Assembly: GCA_026391755.1 (NCBI GenBank)
Contig: JAPLDN010000107.1
Coordinates: 1-8,151 of the forward strand
DNA: 8,151 nucleotides
Source: Bacteroidota bacterium
GTDB lineage: Bacteria > Bacteroidota > Bacteroidia > Bacteroidales > FEN-979
Direction of reading: 5' to 3'
Below are positions 1 to 6,582 of this stretch, piece by piece; positions within the stretch are counted from its first letter, which is position 1; every line of letters begins with the position of its first letter. The notes below the pieces were generated by a model. The model did no database searches. It saw nothing but the letters and a program-made list of their open reading frames with translations, and had not been told where the DNA came from. The position numbers were made by a program, and so were the translations under genes.

Positions 1-984
1 AGGGCTACATGGCTCAGTTATCCTCACAGTGACTCGTATTCCTGGCCAGGCACCCTGCAGAATATATTTCCATATTACAATGCCTTCATCAGGGAAATCT
101 CGAAAGGGGAGAGGGTATGTATCAATGTGAGGGATGAAGCCCTGAGAGAGAATGTCACCGAAACACTTTCGGCAGAAGGAGTGGATATGTCACAGATCGA
201 TCTCTTCATTCATCCCACCAACGATGCCTGGTGCCGGGACCACGGACCGGCTTTCCTGCTTAATCCTCATGCCAGGCACCCCAAAGCCATCGTAAGCTGG
301 AGATACAATGCCTGGGGTGGCAAATACCTCCACGATCTCGATGAACAGATACCAGGGCTGGTTGGGAAATTCCTTAAGCTTCCCGTGTATTATCCGGGTA
401 TAGTAATGGAAGGAGGGGCTGTGGATTTCAACGGGGAAGGTACCTTGCTCACTACGACGGCATGCCTGCTCCACGAGAACCGTAATCCGCACTTATTACA
501 GCATGAAATAGAGGAATACCTGCTGAATTTTTATGGGGTAAGCCAGGTTTTATGGCTTGACGAGGGCATTGAGGGGGATGATACCAATGGGCATATTGAT
601 GATATCACCCGCTTTTTCAAACCCGACGGCGTGATTACTATGGTCGAGAGCAACCGCCTCGATCCCAATCATGCCATACTGGAGGCTAACCTTAAAAAAC
701 TGAAGACTTTCCGCCTGCTAAACGGTAAGCAGCCCGACATTGTTGAACTGCCCATGCCCGATCCCATTGTGTTTGAAGATCAGCGGCTCCCGGCATCATA
801 TGCTAATTTCTACATCTCCAACAATGCAGTGATTGTTCCCCTGTACCGGTGCAAACAGGATGATCAGGCAATGCGAATAATTGAACAATGCTTTCCCGAC
901 CATAAGGTAGTGGGAATTGATTCGGTTGAGATCATCTGGGGGCTGGGGTCCTGGCACTGCCTGAGCCAGCAGGAACCTCTTTAG
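1..984 (+). CDS. aguA: Agmatine deiminase (PAD_porph family), 5' end outside window
   Basis: This cytoplasmic enzyme hydrolyses agmatine to N-carbamoylputrescine and ammonia, the step between arginine decarboxylation and putrescine. The frame is open from base 1 (TWLSYPH, then SWPG), so the gene starts upstream; about 20 N-terminal residues are missing by comparison with the usual 340-370. Visible-frame landmarks are WCRDHGP (residues 77-83), EGG (137-139) followed by GEGTLLTT, GDDTNGHID ending at residue 200, and the C-terminal GLGSWHCLSQQ with the catalytic Cys at residue 320 (codon 958-960). Together these give the family's guanidine-binding and Cys/His/acidic catalytic set. No interruption is visible. 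A Porphyromonas-type peptidylarginine deiminase is less likely, because the near-complete chain consists only of the compact deiminase domain, without an added Ig-like domain. The expected partner, N-carbamoylputrescine amidohydrolase, is not in the window. The stop codon abuts a palindrome, and the next gene is convergent. Confidence 0.92.
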   Translation, partial: RATWLSYPHSDSYSWPGTLQNIFPYYNAFIREISKGERVCINVRDEALRENVTETLSAEGVDMSQIDLFIHPTNDAWCRDHGPAFLLNPHARHPKAIVSWRYNAWGGKYLHDLDEQIPGLVGKFLKLPVYYPGIVMEGGAVDFNGEGTLLTTTACLLHENRNPHLLQHEIEEYLLNFYGVSQVLWLDEGIEGDDTNGHIDDITRFFKPDGVITMVESNRLDPNHAILEANLKKLKTFRLLNGKQPDIVELPMPDPIVFEDQRLPASYANFYISNNAVIVPLYRCKQDDQAMRIIEQCFPDHKVVGIDSVEIIWGLGSWHCLSQQEPL

Positions 985-1021
985 CGTGAATCGTGATCCG
1001 GGTCACGATTCACGGTTCACG
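985..1021. repeat. Palindromic heptamer repeat between convergent genes; possible bidirectional terminator
   Basis: CGTGAATCGTGA (985-996) and its exact reverse complement (1003-1014) flank the 6-base spacer TCCGGG, giving a perfect 12-bp stem. The spacer has a CCGG core and is itself nearly self-complementary. A further unit, GTTCACG, follows at 1015-1021, so the minus strand reads as heptamers GTGAACC, GTGAATC, GTGA. The left arm begins directly after the agmatine deiminase stop codon, and the right arm contains the aroC stop codon. The position between convergent genes suits a two-way transcription barrier, but neither strand has a T-tract after the stem, so this is not a classical intrinsic terminator. 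It resembles REP-type dispersed palindromes; whether it recurs in the genome cannot be seen here. Confidence 0.75.
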
Positions 1022-2016
1022 AGAATGTGGTCTGCAATAACCAACGCTGCCATGGCTTCCACGATGGGGACGGCTCGCGGGACGACGCAAACATCATGCC
1101 TGCCTCCGCCAGTGTATTGCACCGGCCGGCCTTGTTTATCGATAGTTTCCTGGGGTTGCAGGATAGACGAAACAGGCTTAAACGCTACCCTGAACTCAAC
1201 CGGCATCCCGTTTGAAATGCCGCCCTGGATGCCACCTGAGAAATTTGTTGAAGTGCGGAAACTTCCATCTTCAGAAACTATAAAAGAATCGTTGTGTTCA
1301 GAGCCTTTCATCTTTGCTCCTTTGAACCCTGATCCGTATTCAAATCCTTTTACGGCATTGATGCTCATCATAGCTCTGGCAAGGCTTGCCTGTAATTTAT
1401 CAAACACAGGCTCCCCTAATCCGGCCGGCAGTCCGCTGATAACACATTGGATTATTCCCCCGGCAGTATCACCGGCTTCTTTCAAAGCTTTCAGATAGTC
1501 ATTGGCAGCTGCTTCTTCAGCAGGAAATTTAAATCCGCCAATTTCACACACCAGCGCGTGTATTTTAATTCCTTTTGAGATAAGGAACATCCTGGCAAAA
1601 GCCCCACCGGCAACCCGGGCAGCTGTCTCACGGGCCGAAATACGGCCACCCCCGCGGTAATCACGGTGCCCGAACTTCTGTTCCCAGGCATAATCGGCAT
1701 GCGAGGGACGAAAAATGTCTTTAACACCAGAGTAGTCCTCCGAACGGTGATCTTTGTTTGGAATAATGAAAGCGATAGGAGCCCCCGTGGACTTACCTTC
1801 AAAGATACCCGACAGGATCTCAATTCGGTCTTCTTCCTTGCGGGGTGATGAGAAATCACCGAAACCGGGAGCCCTGCGGTTGAGCTCCGATTGTATGAAG
1901 TGAAGGTCGCATGGGAAATCAGAAGGAAATCCGTCAAGGACTCCGCCGGTACAAGCGCCGTGTGATTCCCCGAAGGTGGTCAGCACGAGAATTTTTCCGA
2001 TTGAATTTCCTCCCAT
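1003..2016 (-). CDS. aroC: Chorismate synthase
   Basis: Converts 5-enolpyruvylshikimate-3-phosphate to chorismate by anti-1,4-elimination of phosphate, using reduced FMN. This is the last shikimate step before the aromatic amino acid, folate and quinone branches, and it is cytoplasmic. Family signatures are all present: FGESHG (residues 15-20), RPSHADY (103-109), YRGGGRISARET (120-131), GGIQGGISNG (261-270) and GGGRHDVCVVPRAVPIVEAM (303-322). The two conserved histidines correspond to His19 and His106, and the late Asp to Asp308. At 337 residues it is shorter than the usual 350-390, mainly through a compact middle and a short C-terminus. The ATG at 2014-2016 is the only ATG in frame before the upstream gene; no clear Shine-Dalgarno precedes it. 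The last codons (Arg-Glu-Ser-stop) lie inside the palindromic repeat. The gene sits 50 bases behind the DUF349 gene on the same strand and may be co-transcribed with it. Confidence 0.96.
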   Translation of the reverse strand: MGGNSIGKILVLTTFGESHGACTGGVLDGFPSDFPCDLHFIQSELNRRAPGFGDFSSPRKEEDRIEILSGIFEGKSTGAPIAFIIPNKDHRSEDYSGVKDIFRPSHADYAWEQKFGHRDYRGGGRISARETAARVAGGAFARMFLISKGIKIHALVCEIGGFKFPAEEAAANDYLKALKEAGDTAGGIIQCVISGLPAGLGEPVFDKLQASLARAMMSINAVKGFEYGSGFKGAKMKGSEHNDSFIVSEDGSFRTSTNFSGGIQGGISNGMPVEFRVAFKPVSSILQPQETIDKQGRPVQYTGGGRHDVCVVPRAVPIVEAMAALVIADHILVNRES

Positions 2017-2038
2017 AAAACAGAGATCAGGAACAAGC

Positions 2039-2051
2039 CCGGCAAAGCCGG
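2039..2051 (-). other. Short GC-rich hairpin between the DUF349 gene and aroC
   Basis: CCGGC (2039-2043), loop AAA, GCCGG (2047-2051) forms a perfect 5-bp stem in the 50-base gap upstream of aroC. Read on the minus strand it is followed by a T-containing but not T-rich stretch (CTTGTTCC), so it could be a weak terminator or attenuating structure after the DUF349 gene, or chance. No promoter consensus is visible between it and the aroC start. Confidence 0.25.
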
Positions 2052-2060
2052 AAATGCATG

Positions 2061-2076
2061 GCAGGTCTAAACCTGC
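2061..2076 (-). other. Hairpin enclosing the DUF349 stop codon
   Basis: GCAGGT (2061-2066) and ACCTGC (2071-2076) form a perfect 6-bp stem around a 4-base loop that contains the TAG stop codon of the DUF349 gene (plus-strand CTA at 2067-2069). There is no T-tract, so termination is uncertain. Together with the hairpin at 2039-2051 it makes a structured 3' end for the upstream message. Confidence 0.3.
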
Positions 2077-4082
2077 TGTTGCTTCAGTATCTTAAGCTTG
2101 GCTTCCAGGACTTTCAACTCGCTCTTTGTCTTATTGATCTTATTCTCGAATTCTTCTCTCAAAATGGCCGCATTTTTTGATTTGGCCAGGAAGCCGATAT
2201 TGTTTTCCCAGAGGTTAACATCTTCTTTAATCTTACTGATCTTATTGATCAGAAGTTCCTTCTCACGGCCTATCACCCTCCTTGCATTGGGATCATTCTT
2301 AAGATGGTCCATCCTGTTCTGGTAATTCAGGGTGGAGATCTCAATTTCGCTGATCTTAAGATGGTCGAGATGCTTGTTGACAACGGCCCTGAATTCGTTC
2401 TGCAGCCTGTCTTTCTCCTTGATAGGAATATGACCGATCTCGGACCATTCCCTTTGGAAGTTCTTCAGGATCTCAAGGTTGGCGTTCTTGTCTTCACTGA
2501 ACTCATATTCGTTAAGCCTCTTCAGCAGATCGTTTTTCTTACTCAGGTTTTCTTCTTCGTGGGACTGAACATTGCTGAAATATGAGGATTTTGCATTGAA
2601 AAATTCGTCACAGGCCGCCCTGAAACGTTTCCAGATCTTGTCGGAATGTTTCTTTGGTACGGGGCCTATTTTTTTCCATTCACCTTGCAGACGGATCATT
2701 TCCTGGCTGGTCTTCTTCCAATCGGTATTGGCTTTAAGCGATTCGGCCTGCATGCACAGTTCAACCTTGAGGTTGTAGTTATGCAGCTGCTGGTCTTTCA
2801 GCTTATCAAAAAATTCTTTTTTATTGGAAAAGAAAGCATCCAGGCTGGTTTTAAACCTTGTCCAGATGTCGGCATTCACCTTCTGAGGCACAGGACCAAT
2901 GCTCTTCCATATATTCATCAGTTCGTTGACCTTATTAGTCTGCTCCTGCCACTCCTTTATTGTTTCATTTTTGGAGGTGAGGACCTCTTCGGCCTGTTCG
3001 CAAAGAGCAGTTTTTGTTTCGAGGTTTTTACCCTGTTCATCTTCTATACGGGTATAATGTTCCCTGCGGCGTTCGTTGATCTTGTCGGTCGCATTCTTGA
3101 ACCTTTCCCAGATATCGTCCTTTTTATCTGCCGGAGCCGGGCCTATTTCTTTCCATTCCTCGTGGTATTTCTGGAGTTTCTTGAAGGATTTCAGGATGGA
3201 TGTTTCAAGCAGCAGTTCTTCGGTTTTTTCGCAAAGCGCCATCTTGGCTTCAAAGTTTTTCTTCAGGTCAAGGTCCTTCAGCTCTTTATTAACCTTTACT
3301 TTTTCGAAGAATTTCTCAACCAGGAAATGATAGTTTTGCCAGAGGTTATTGATCTCGCCCCTGGGTACCATGCCGACATTCTTCCAGCGTTCCTGTAAGG
3401 CTTTGAATTCATCGTAGGTCTTTTTCAGGGTTTCCTCAGATCCGATGAGCTGCTTCAGATCCTCGATGATCTGGAGTTTCCTCTTCAGGTTTTCGTTCTT
3501 AAGTTTTTCCTGTTCCTCAATATACCTCGCCTTGTTAGCCTTGTATATATTGAAGATCTCGTTGAACTTTGTATCCAGTTCATCCTGTTCTGCAGGAAGT
3601 TCTTCTTTTACTTCACCTTCTTTAGCTTCTCCTTCTGCACCAAGGGCTGCTTCGTATTTGGTAAGACTTTCCTCTTTTTTCTTTTTCAGGAAAGCGACTT
3701 TTATCAGTGCAATCCTGGTTTTGATCACATTGATATCGTCTTCTTTGACTACTTTTTCGAGGAGATCGACCAGTTCGGCACGCGACATCTGGTCGTAATT
3801 TACCTGGGTTTCGTGGCTTTCATGCTCGGCTGCAAGCTCTTCAAGATGTTCCTCTTCTTCATGCTCAGCCACAAGCTCTTCAAGATGCTCTTCCTGGTTA
3901 CCGGCTAAAGGTTCTACCAGTTCGGTGTGGAATTCTTCGGTTATTACTTTTTCTGTCTGATCTGACTCAGTGGGCAGAGGGTTAATGTTAATAGGTTCCG
4001 CGATAACTGCAGATGAAGAATTCTCCTCCCGTGCAGTATCTTCTACTGGCCCGGGATTCGGGGTGTTTTCTGTGTTTTCCAT
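2067..4082 (-). CDS. DUF349 repeat protein, function unknown
   Basis: A 671-residue protein with no signal peptide or membrane segment, so probably cytoplasmic. Residues 1-95 are acidic and low-complexity, including a duplicated 13-residue segment (62-87). Residues 96-195 are charged and helical. Then come five DUF349 units, each recognisable by a W-K-x-I-G-P-x-P-like core: RWKNVGMVP (232-240), EWKEIGPAP (309-317), IWKSIGPVP (391-399), EWKKIGPVP (468-476) and EWSEIGHIP (545-553). They are spaced 77-82 residues apart, and each is followed by a helix of the form IWxRFKxxxDxFF. The last repeat is the most divergent. Residues 600-671 are a Lys/Glu-rich segment likely to form a coiled coil. Long DUF349 proteins of this plan are common in Bacteroidota, but no biochemical role is assigned. 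The ATG start at 4080-4082 has GGAG 11 bases upstream, and a good promoter lies about 80 bases upstream. Confidence 0.92.
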   Translation of the reverse strand: MENTENTPNPGPVEDTAREENSSSAVIAEPININPLPTESDQTEKVITEEFHTELVEPLAGNQEEHLEELVAEHEEEEHLEELAAEHESHETQVNYDQMSRAELVDLLEKVVKEDDINVIKTRIALIKVAFLKKKKEESLTKYEAALGAEGEAKEGEVKEELPAEQDELDTKFNEIFNIYKANKARYIEEQEKLKNENLKRKLQIIEDLKQLIGSEETLKKTYDEFKALQERWKNVGMVPRGEINNLWQNYHFLVEKFFEKVKVNKELKDLDLKKNFEAKMALCEKTEELLLETSILKSFKKLQKYHEEWKEIGPAPADKKDDIWERFKNATDKINERRREHYTRIEDEQGKNLETKTALCEQAEEVLTSKNETIKEWQEQTNKVNELMNIWKSIGPVPQKVNADIWTRFKTSLDAFFSNKKEFFDKLKDQQLHNYNLKVELCMQAESLKANTDWKKTSQEMIRLQGEWKKIGPVPKKHSDKIWKRFRAACDEFFNAKSSYFSNVQSHEEENLSKKNDLLKRLNEYEFSEDKNANLEILKNFQREWSEIGHIPIKEKDRLQNEFRAVVNKHLDHLKISEIEISTLNYQNRMDHLKNDPNARRVIGREKELLINKISKIKEDVNLWENNIGFLAKSKNAAILREEFENKINKTKSELKVLEAKLKILKQQQV
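3822..3899 (-). repeat. 39-bp tandem duplication within the DUF349 gene
   Basis: Two adjacent 39-bp units (3822-3860 and 3861-3899, set to codon boundaries) match at about 31 of 39 positions. They encode NQEEHLEELVAEH and EEEEHLEELAAEH (residues 62-74 and 75-87), identical at 10 of 13 residues. The length is a multiple of three, so copy-number change would keep the reading frame. It lies in the acidic N-terminal linker, outside the DUF349 units. Confidence 0.85.
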
Positions 4083-4122
4083 TATAATATAAACTCCAAT
4101 TATGCATATTATTGTTCAGAGT

Positions 4123-4136
4123 CCGACCTGGGCCGG
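4123..4136 (-). other. Hairpin in the predicted DUF349 mRNA leader
   Basis: On the minus strand CCGGCCCAGGTCGG folds into a stem of about five pairs (one G-U) with a small loop. It falls between the predicted transcription start and the ATG, about 40 bases upstream of the start codon. It is the only GC-rich island in an otherwise AT-rich leader. No known riboswitch or leader family is recognised. Confidence 0.25.
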
Positions 4137-4160
4137 TAATGATTAGTTGTAAACGTGAAG

Positions 4161-4190
4161 CAAAGATAATAAATAATATAATAAGGCTAA
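4161..4190 (-). promoter_or_regulatory. Bacteroidota-type promoter for the DUF349 gene
   Basis: On the minus strand TATCTTTG (plus 4161-4168) matches the Bacteroidota -7 consensus TAnnTTTG exactly. TTA (plus 4188-4190) lies 19 bases upstream, the expected spacing for the -33 TTG element, matching two of three bases. Predicted transcription begins near 4155, leaving a leader of about 70 bases. The site lies in the 128-base gap between the patatin stop codon and the DUF349 start; no clear terminator for the patatin gene is visible there. The gap holds no other recognisable feature apart from the leader hairpin. Confidence 0.6.
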
Positions 4191-4210
4191 CGAAATCAAT
4201 CCCCCGGGCC

Positions 4211-6499
4211 TTAGGGCATAGCGCGGCGGTTAAAGATGATAAAACCGAAATTCAGGTTGAGATGGAAACTATCGGGCGATTTGTCGTAATAGTTAACACC
4301 CAGTGAAATGGGACCAAGAGGGCTGTTGTAAACGAATGAAGTGGAGCCTATGACAGAGCGCTTACTGAACACGGGCCCCAGGGATGCAGTATGATTGTCA
4401 GGGTCCTCGAGGATCTCCTGGTAAGGCTGAAAAAGATAACCCTCAAGCCTGTATTCTATTTTTTTATACACCCTTATAATCACCTTGAGCCCTGCTCCTG
4501 CATAACTCAGGGCCCTGAAGTTTGGTAAAATCAGGGTCTGGCTTTCCGGCACAGGCTGAAATGCCGGCGCGTGAATCAGGCTTGAAACATAATTACTGAA
4601 CAAGGCCTGGTTTGAAACCACCGCCTCACCATAGAAGCCTAATTTCACCGGACCGAATGAGTTAAAATAATTGTCATAAAGAAGCCTGAAACAGAACCAG
4701 TCATGGTGGTTCTCAATTTCATTTTTCTCGGTGCTGGTCGATCCCGGGAGAAAATCTTCAATCCCGTTAATGTAAGAAAGGCTTATCCTCAACCTGGCCC
4801 CTGCCGATGCATACTGCTTCCTGTTAAGGTTGTTAAGGTCAAAGCAAACCGATGGGGCCAGGAAATTAAACCCGGTCTGGTCGGCTGTATCATACCTCGA
4901 AAACTGGTTCGACTGGTAGTATTTATTATTTGTGAAGGCATACGTGAGATCTATCCCGAGTTTCCCTGAATTGGTGATGGGAAGCCCAATGCAAAGGTCT
5001 CCGAAATATTCACGTTCAATGATGTAACTGGGTGTTTTGTCGTCGAAGAAGAAGGTCGCATTCTTGAAATAATCGAAGTGGTTATACGTATAATTAAGGT
5101 CGATGTACCAGGGGTATTTGGAGTTGAAGTCAACCCTGGCCCCAAGCTTTGCAGAGGCATAGAACTTGCCGAAATACCCGTTTGCAAGGAAGTGCAGGGC
5201 TTTGTTCCAGAGGTATTTATACCGCAATTCAAGGAAGGCTTCATTTACCGTCCCAAGAGAAAGATTACCCCCGAAGTCCACGCTGAATTTGTCGGCTGTG
5301 CGAATATCGAGCAGAAGGTCGTAATGCCCGGTCCTGGAATTGAACCTGGCCCCTGGATAGATCGTTTTAACAAAACCCTCATCTATAAACCGGTAATATT
5401 CAGGACGGAGTTCGTCGAGGTTGACCAGTTCCCGGCCATGTTTGAGCACCTGTTTTACATAGGCATTTTGTGACCTGGTAAGACCCTTTGTGATAATCGA
5501 ATCAAAAACAAGCCCTGGCATAGAATTTTTAAATGCTTCCCTTCTGCGGATGAGATCTTCGGCTGAAACACTGTCGTGTACCAGTTTTCGGATCGCGGGG
5601 ATTTTGCGCATAGCAGCAGCATAACCACTATCGGCAAGAGTCCTGGTGTGGCCGAAATCAAGCAGGTCCACCGAAGGTACATTCGGGAGGATCAGCACCG
5701 AGTTGGGGTAAGGGATGCCGGAGCTTTGTTTCCCCATCAGCATGATCAGCAATTGTGAAACGATGTCCTCGGGATCGGGCTTGTCATAGCGTTCAGCCAC
5801 ACGGCTGCCGATAATGACATCCGCTTTAAAATCATCAGCGGCAACGTTAGTCGGGAAGTTGTTATACATACCTCCGTCGTACATCAGTTTATTGTTAAGA
5901 ATTACAGGGTTATATACAAATGGAATGCTCATGGATGCCCTGATAGCGCTAGAGAGGTCTCCTTGTTTCACTATGACTGCAGATGAGGAGTCGATGTCGG
6001 CCACAACGCAACGGAAAGGCACGAAAAGCTTATCAAAATCACCCCCTGCGGCAGCATTTGCGGGAGAAAACAGTTCCATGAAGCGGAAGTCAATCATGAA
6101 AGGGGACTTCAGGTTGGTTGGAAGGGAGGAAGTCAGTTTTTTTTTCGGGTTGATATCCATCGATATCCAGGATGCATTGGGTTCCTCCTTCCTGTAATAA
6201 TAGACGTATTCGTCATACATCAGGCCCAGGGCATTTTTCTGGAACTCTTCCGAACTGATCAGGGCTTCGATCTCGTCGGGGGTGTAGCCCGAAGCATATA
6301 GTCCGCCTATGATTGCGCCTACCGATGTCCCGGCAATGAAACTGATGGGAATATGCTGTTCTTCAAGGGCCCTGAGCACTCCTATATGCGCCCCGCCCTT
6401 GCTGGCACCGCCTGAAAGTATCAGGGCGACCTTCTGGGAATGAGCAGATGCACAGCAGATTACAAGTAGGAATAAAAGCGCCAGTTTTCTTAACGACAT
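4211..6499 (-). CDS. Secreted patatin-like phospholipase with POTRA and outer-membrane beta-barrel (type Vd-like)
   Basis: Predicted 762-residue outer-membrane lipid acyl hydrolase. Residues 1-22 are a Sec signal peptide ending near ASA-HS. The patatin domain (about 23-310) has the oxyanion loop SGGASKGGAH (29-38), the nucleophile elbow GTSVG with Ser59, and DGG with Asp208, so the Ser-Asp dyad is intact. Residues 330-403 look like one POTRA domain. Residues 405-762 are rich in alternating aromatic and polar strands with Tyr/Asn-rich turns, as in a BamA/PlpD-type barrel, ending in NLNFGFIIFNRRAMP, a tail typical of Bacteroidota homologues. The architecture matches PlpD/FplA-type type Vd proteins, which hydrolyse phospholipids. 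I start it at the ATG at 6497-6499: the upstream in-frame TTG at 6518-6520 would add seven polar residues ahead of the signal peptide and overlaps a promoter-like element. The FISUMP lipoprotein gene ends 83 bases upstream. An A9 tract encodes Lys119-121. Confidence 0.93.
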   Translation of the reverse strand: MSLRKLALLFLLVICCASAHSQKVALILSGGASKGGAHIGVLRALEEQHIPISFIAGTSVGAIIGGLYASGYTPDEIEALISSEEFQKNALGLMYDEYVYYYRKEEPNASWISMDINPKKKLTSSLPTNLKSPFMIDFRFMELFSPANAAAGGDFDKLFVPFRCVVADIDSSSAVIVKQGDLSSAIRASMSIPFVYNPVILNNKLMYDGGMYNNFPTNVAADDFKADVIIGSRVAERYDKPDPEDIVSQLLIMLMGKQSSGIPYPNSVLILPNVPSVDLLDFGHTRTLADSGYAAAMRKIPAIRKLVHDSVSAEDLIRRREAFKNSMPGLVFDSIITKGLTRSQNAYVKQVLKHGRELVNLDELRPEYYRFIDEGFVKTIYPGARFNSRTGHYDLLLDIRTADKFSVDFGGNLSLGTVNEAFLELRYKYLWNKALHFLANGYFGKFYASAKLGARVDFNSKYPWYIDLNYTYNHFDYFKNATFFFDDKTPSYIIEREYFGDLCIGLPITNSGKLGIDLTYAFTNNKYYQSNQFSRYDTADQTGFNFLAPSVCFDLNNLNRKQYASAGARLRISLSYINGIEDFLPGSTSTEKNEIENHHDWFCFRLLYDNYFNSFGPVKLGFYGEAVVSNQALFSNYVSSLIHAPAFQPVPESQTLILPNFRALSYAGAGLKVIIRVYKKIEYRLEGYLFQPYQEILEDPDNHTASLGPVFSKRSVIGSTSFVYNSPLGPISLGVNYYDKSPDSFHLNLNFGFIIFNRRAMP
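6137..6145 (-). repeat. Nine-base homopolymer (A9 in the coding strand) in the patatin gene
   Basis: Nine consecutive T on the plus strand give three AAA lysine codons (residues 119-121) in the catalytic domain. The frame is intact in this sequence. A run of this length is a plausible site for polymerase slippage or sequencing error. Confidence 0.6.
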
Positions 6500-6517
6500 G
6501 GAACAGTATTGGTCTCT

Positions 6518-6525
6518 CAAAGGTA
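6518..6525 (-). promoter_or_regulatory. Possible -7 element for the patatin gene
   Basis: On the minus strand TACCTTTG matches TAnnTTTG. No convincing TTG is found 19-21 bases upstream, so only half of the promoter is supported. Transcription would begin near 6512, leaving a very short leader of about 13 bases before the ATG at 6499. If it is real, the TTG codon at 6520 cannot be the start. Confidence 0.4.
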
Positions 6526-6529
6526 AGGG

Positions 6530-6546
6530 AAAAACCGGAAACGGCT
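6530..6546 (-). terminator. Weak intrinsic terminator candidate after the FISUMP lipoprotein gene
   Basis: Minus strand AGCCG (6546-6542), loop TTTC, CGGTT (6537-6533) makes a five-pair stem with one G-U and leads into a T-rich run. The stem is short and the site lies immediately upstream of the patatin promoter-like element, so it is a possible weak transcription stop between the two genes. Confidence 0.3.
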
Positions 6547-6582
6547 GAGATCAGGGGATGTTCACTACTCAAGCGCGTAAGA

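Noticed and set aside
190..492. 100-codon open frame on the minus strand inside the agmatine deiminase gene
   Set aside because: Fully antisense to a motif-complete enzyme, with no recognisable product.
127..984. GTG at 127 as the start of the agmatine deiminase gene
   Set aside because: The frame is open to base 1 and the upstream codons encode conserved N-terminal motifs (TWLSYPH, SWPG), so the gene begins outside the window.
986..1498. 170-codon open frame on the + strand opposite aroC
   Set aside because: It lies wholly antisense to a complete chorismate synthase with all family motifs, its product is Pro/Ser-rich without any recognisable domain, and it has no upstream start signal.
2646..3398. 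250-codon open frame on the + strand opposite the DUF349 gene, with a Phe/Leu-rich product resembling membrane segments
   Set aside because: The hydrophobicity follows from the antisense of Lys/Glu-rich codons (AAG and GAA read as CTT and TTC). The sense frame carries five regular DUF349 units, so this is a shadow.
6500..6520. TTG-initiated N-terminal extension of the patatin protein
   Set aside because: It would place seven polar residues before the signal peptide and overlaps a -7-like element; the ATG at 6499 gives a normal signal sequence.
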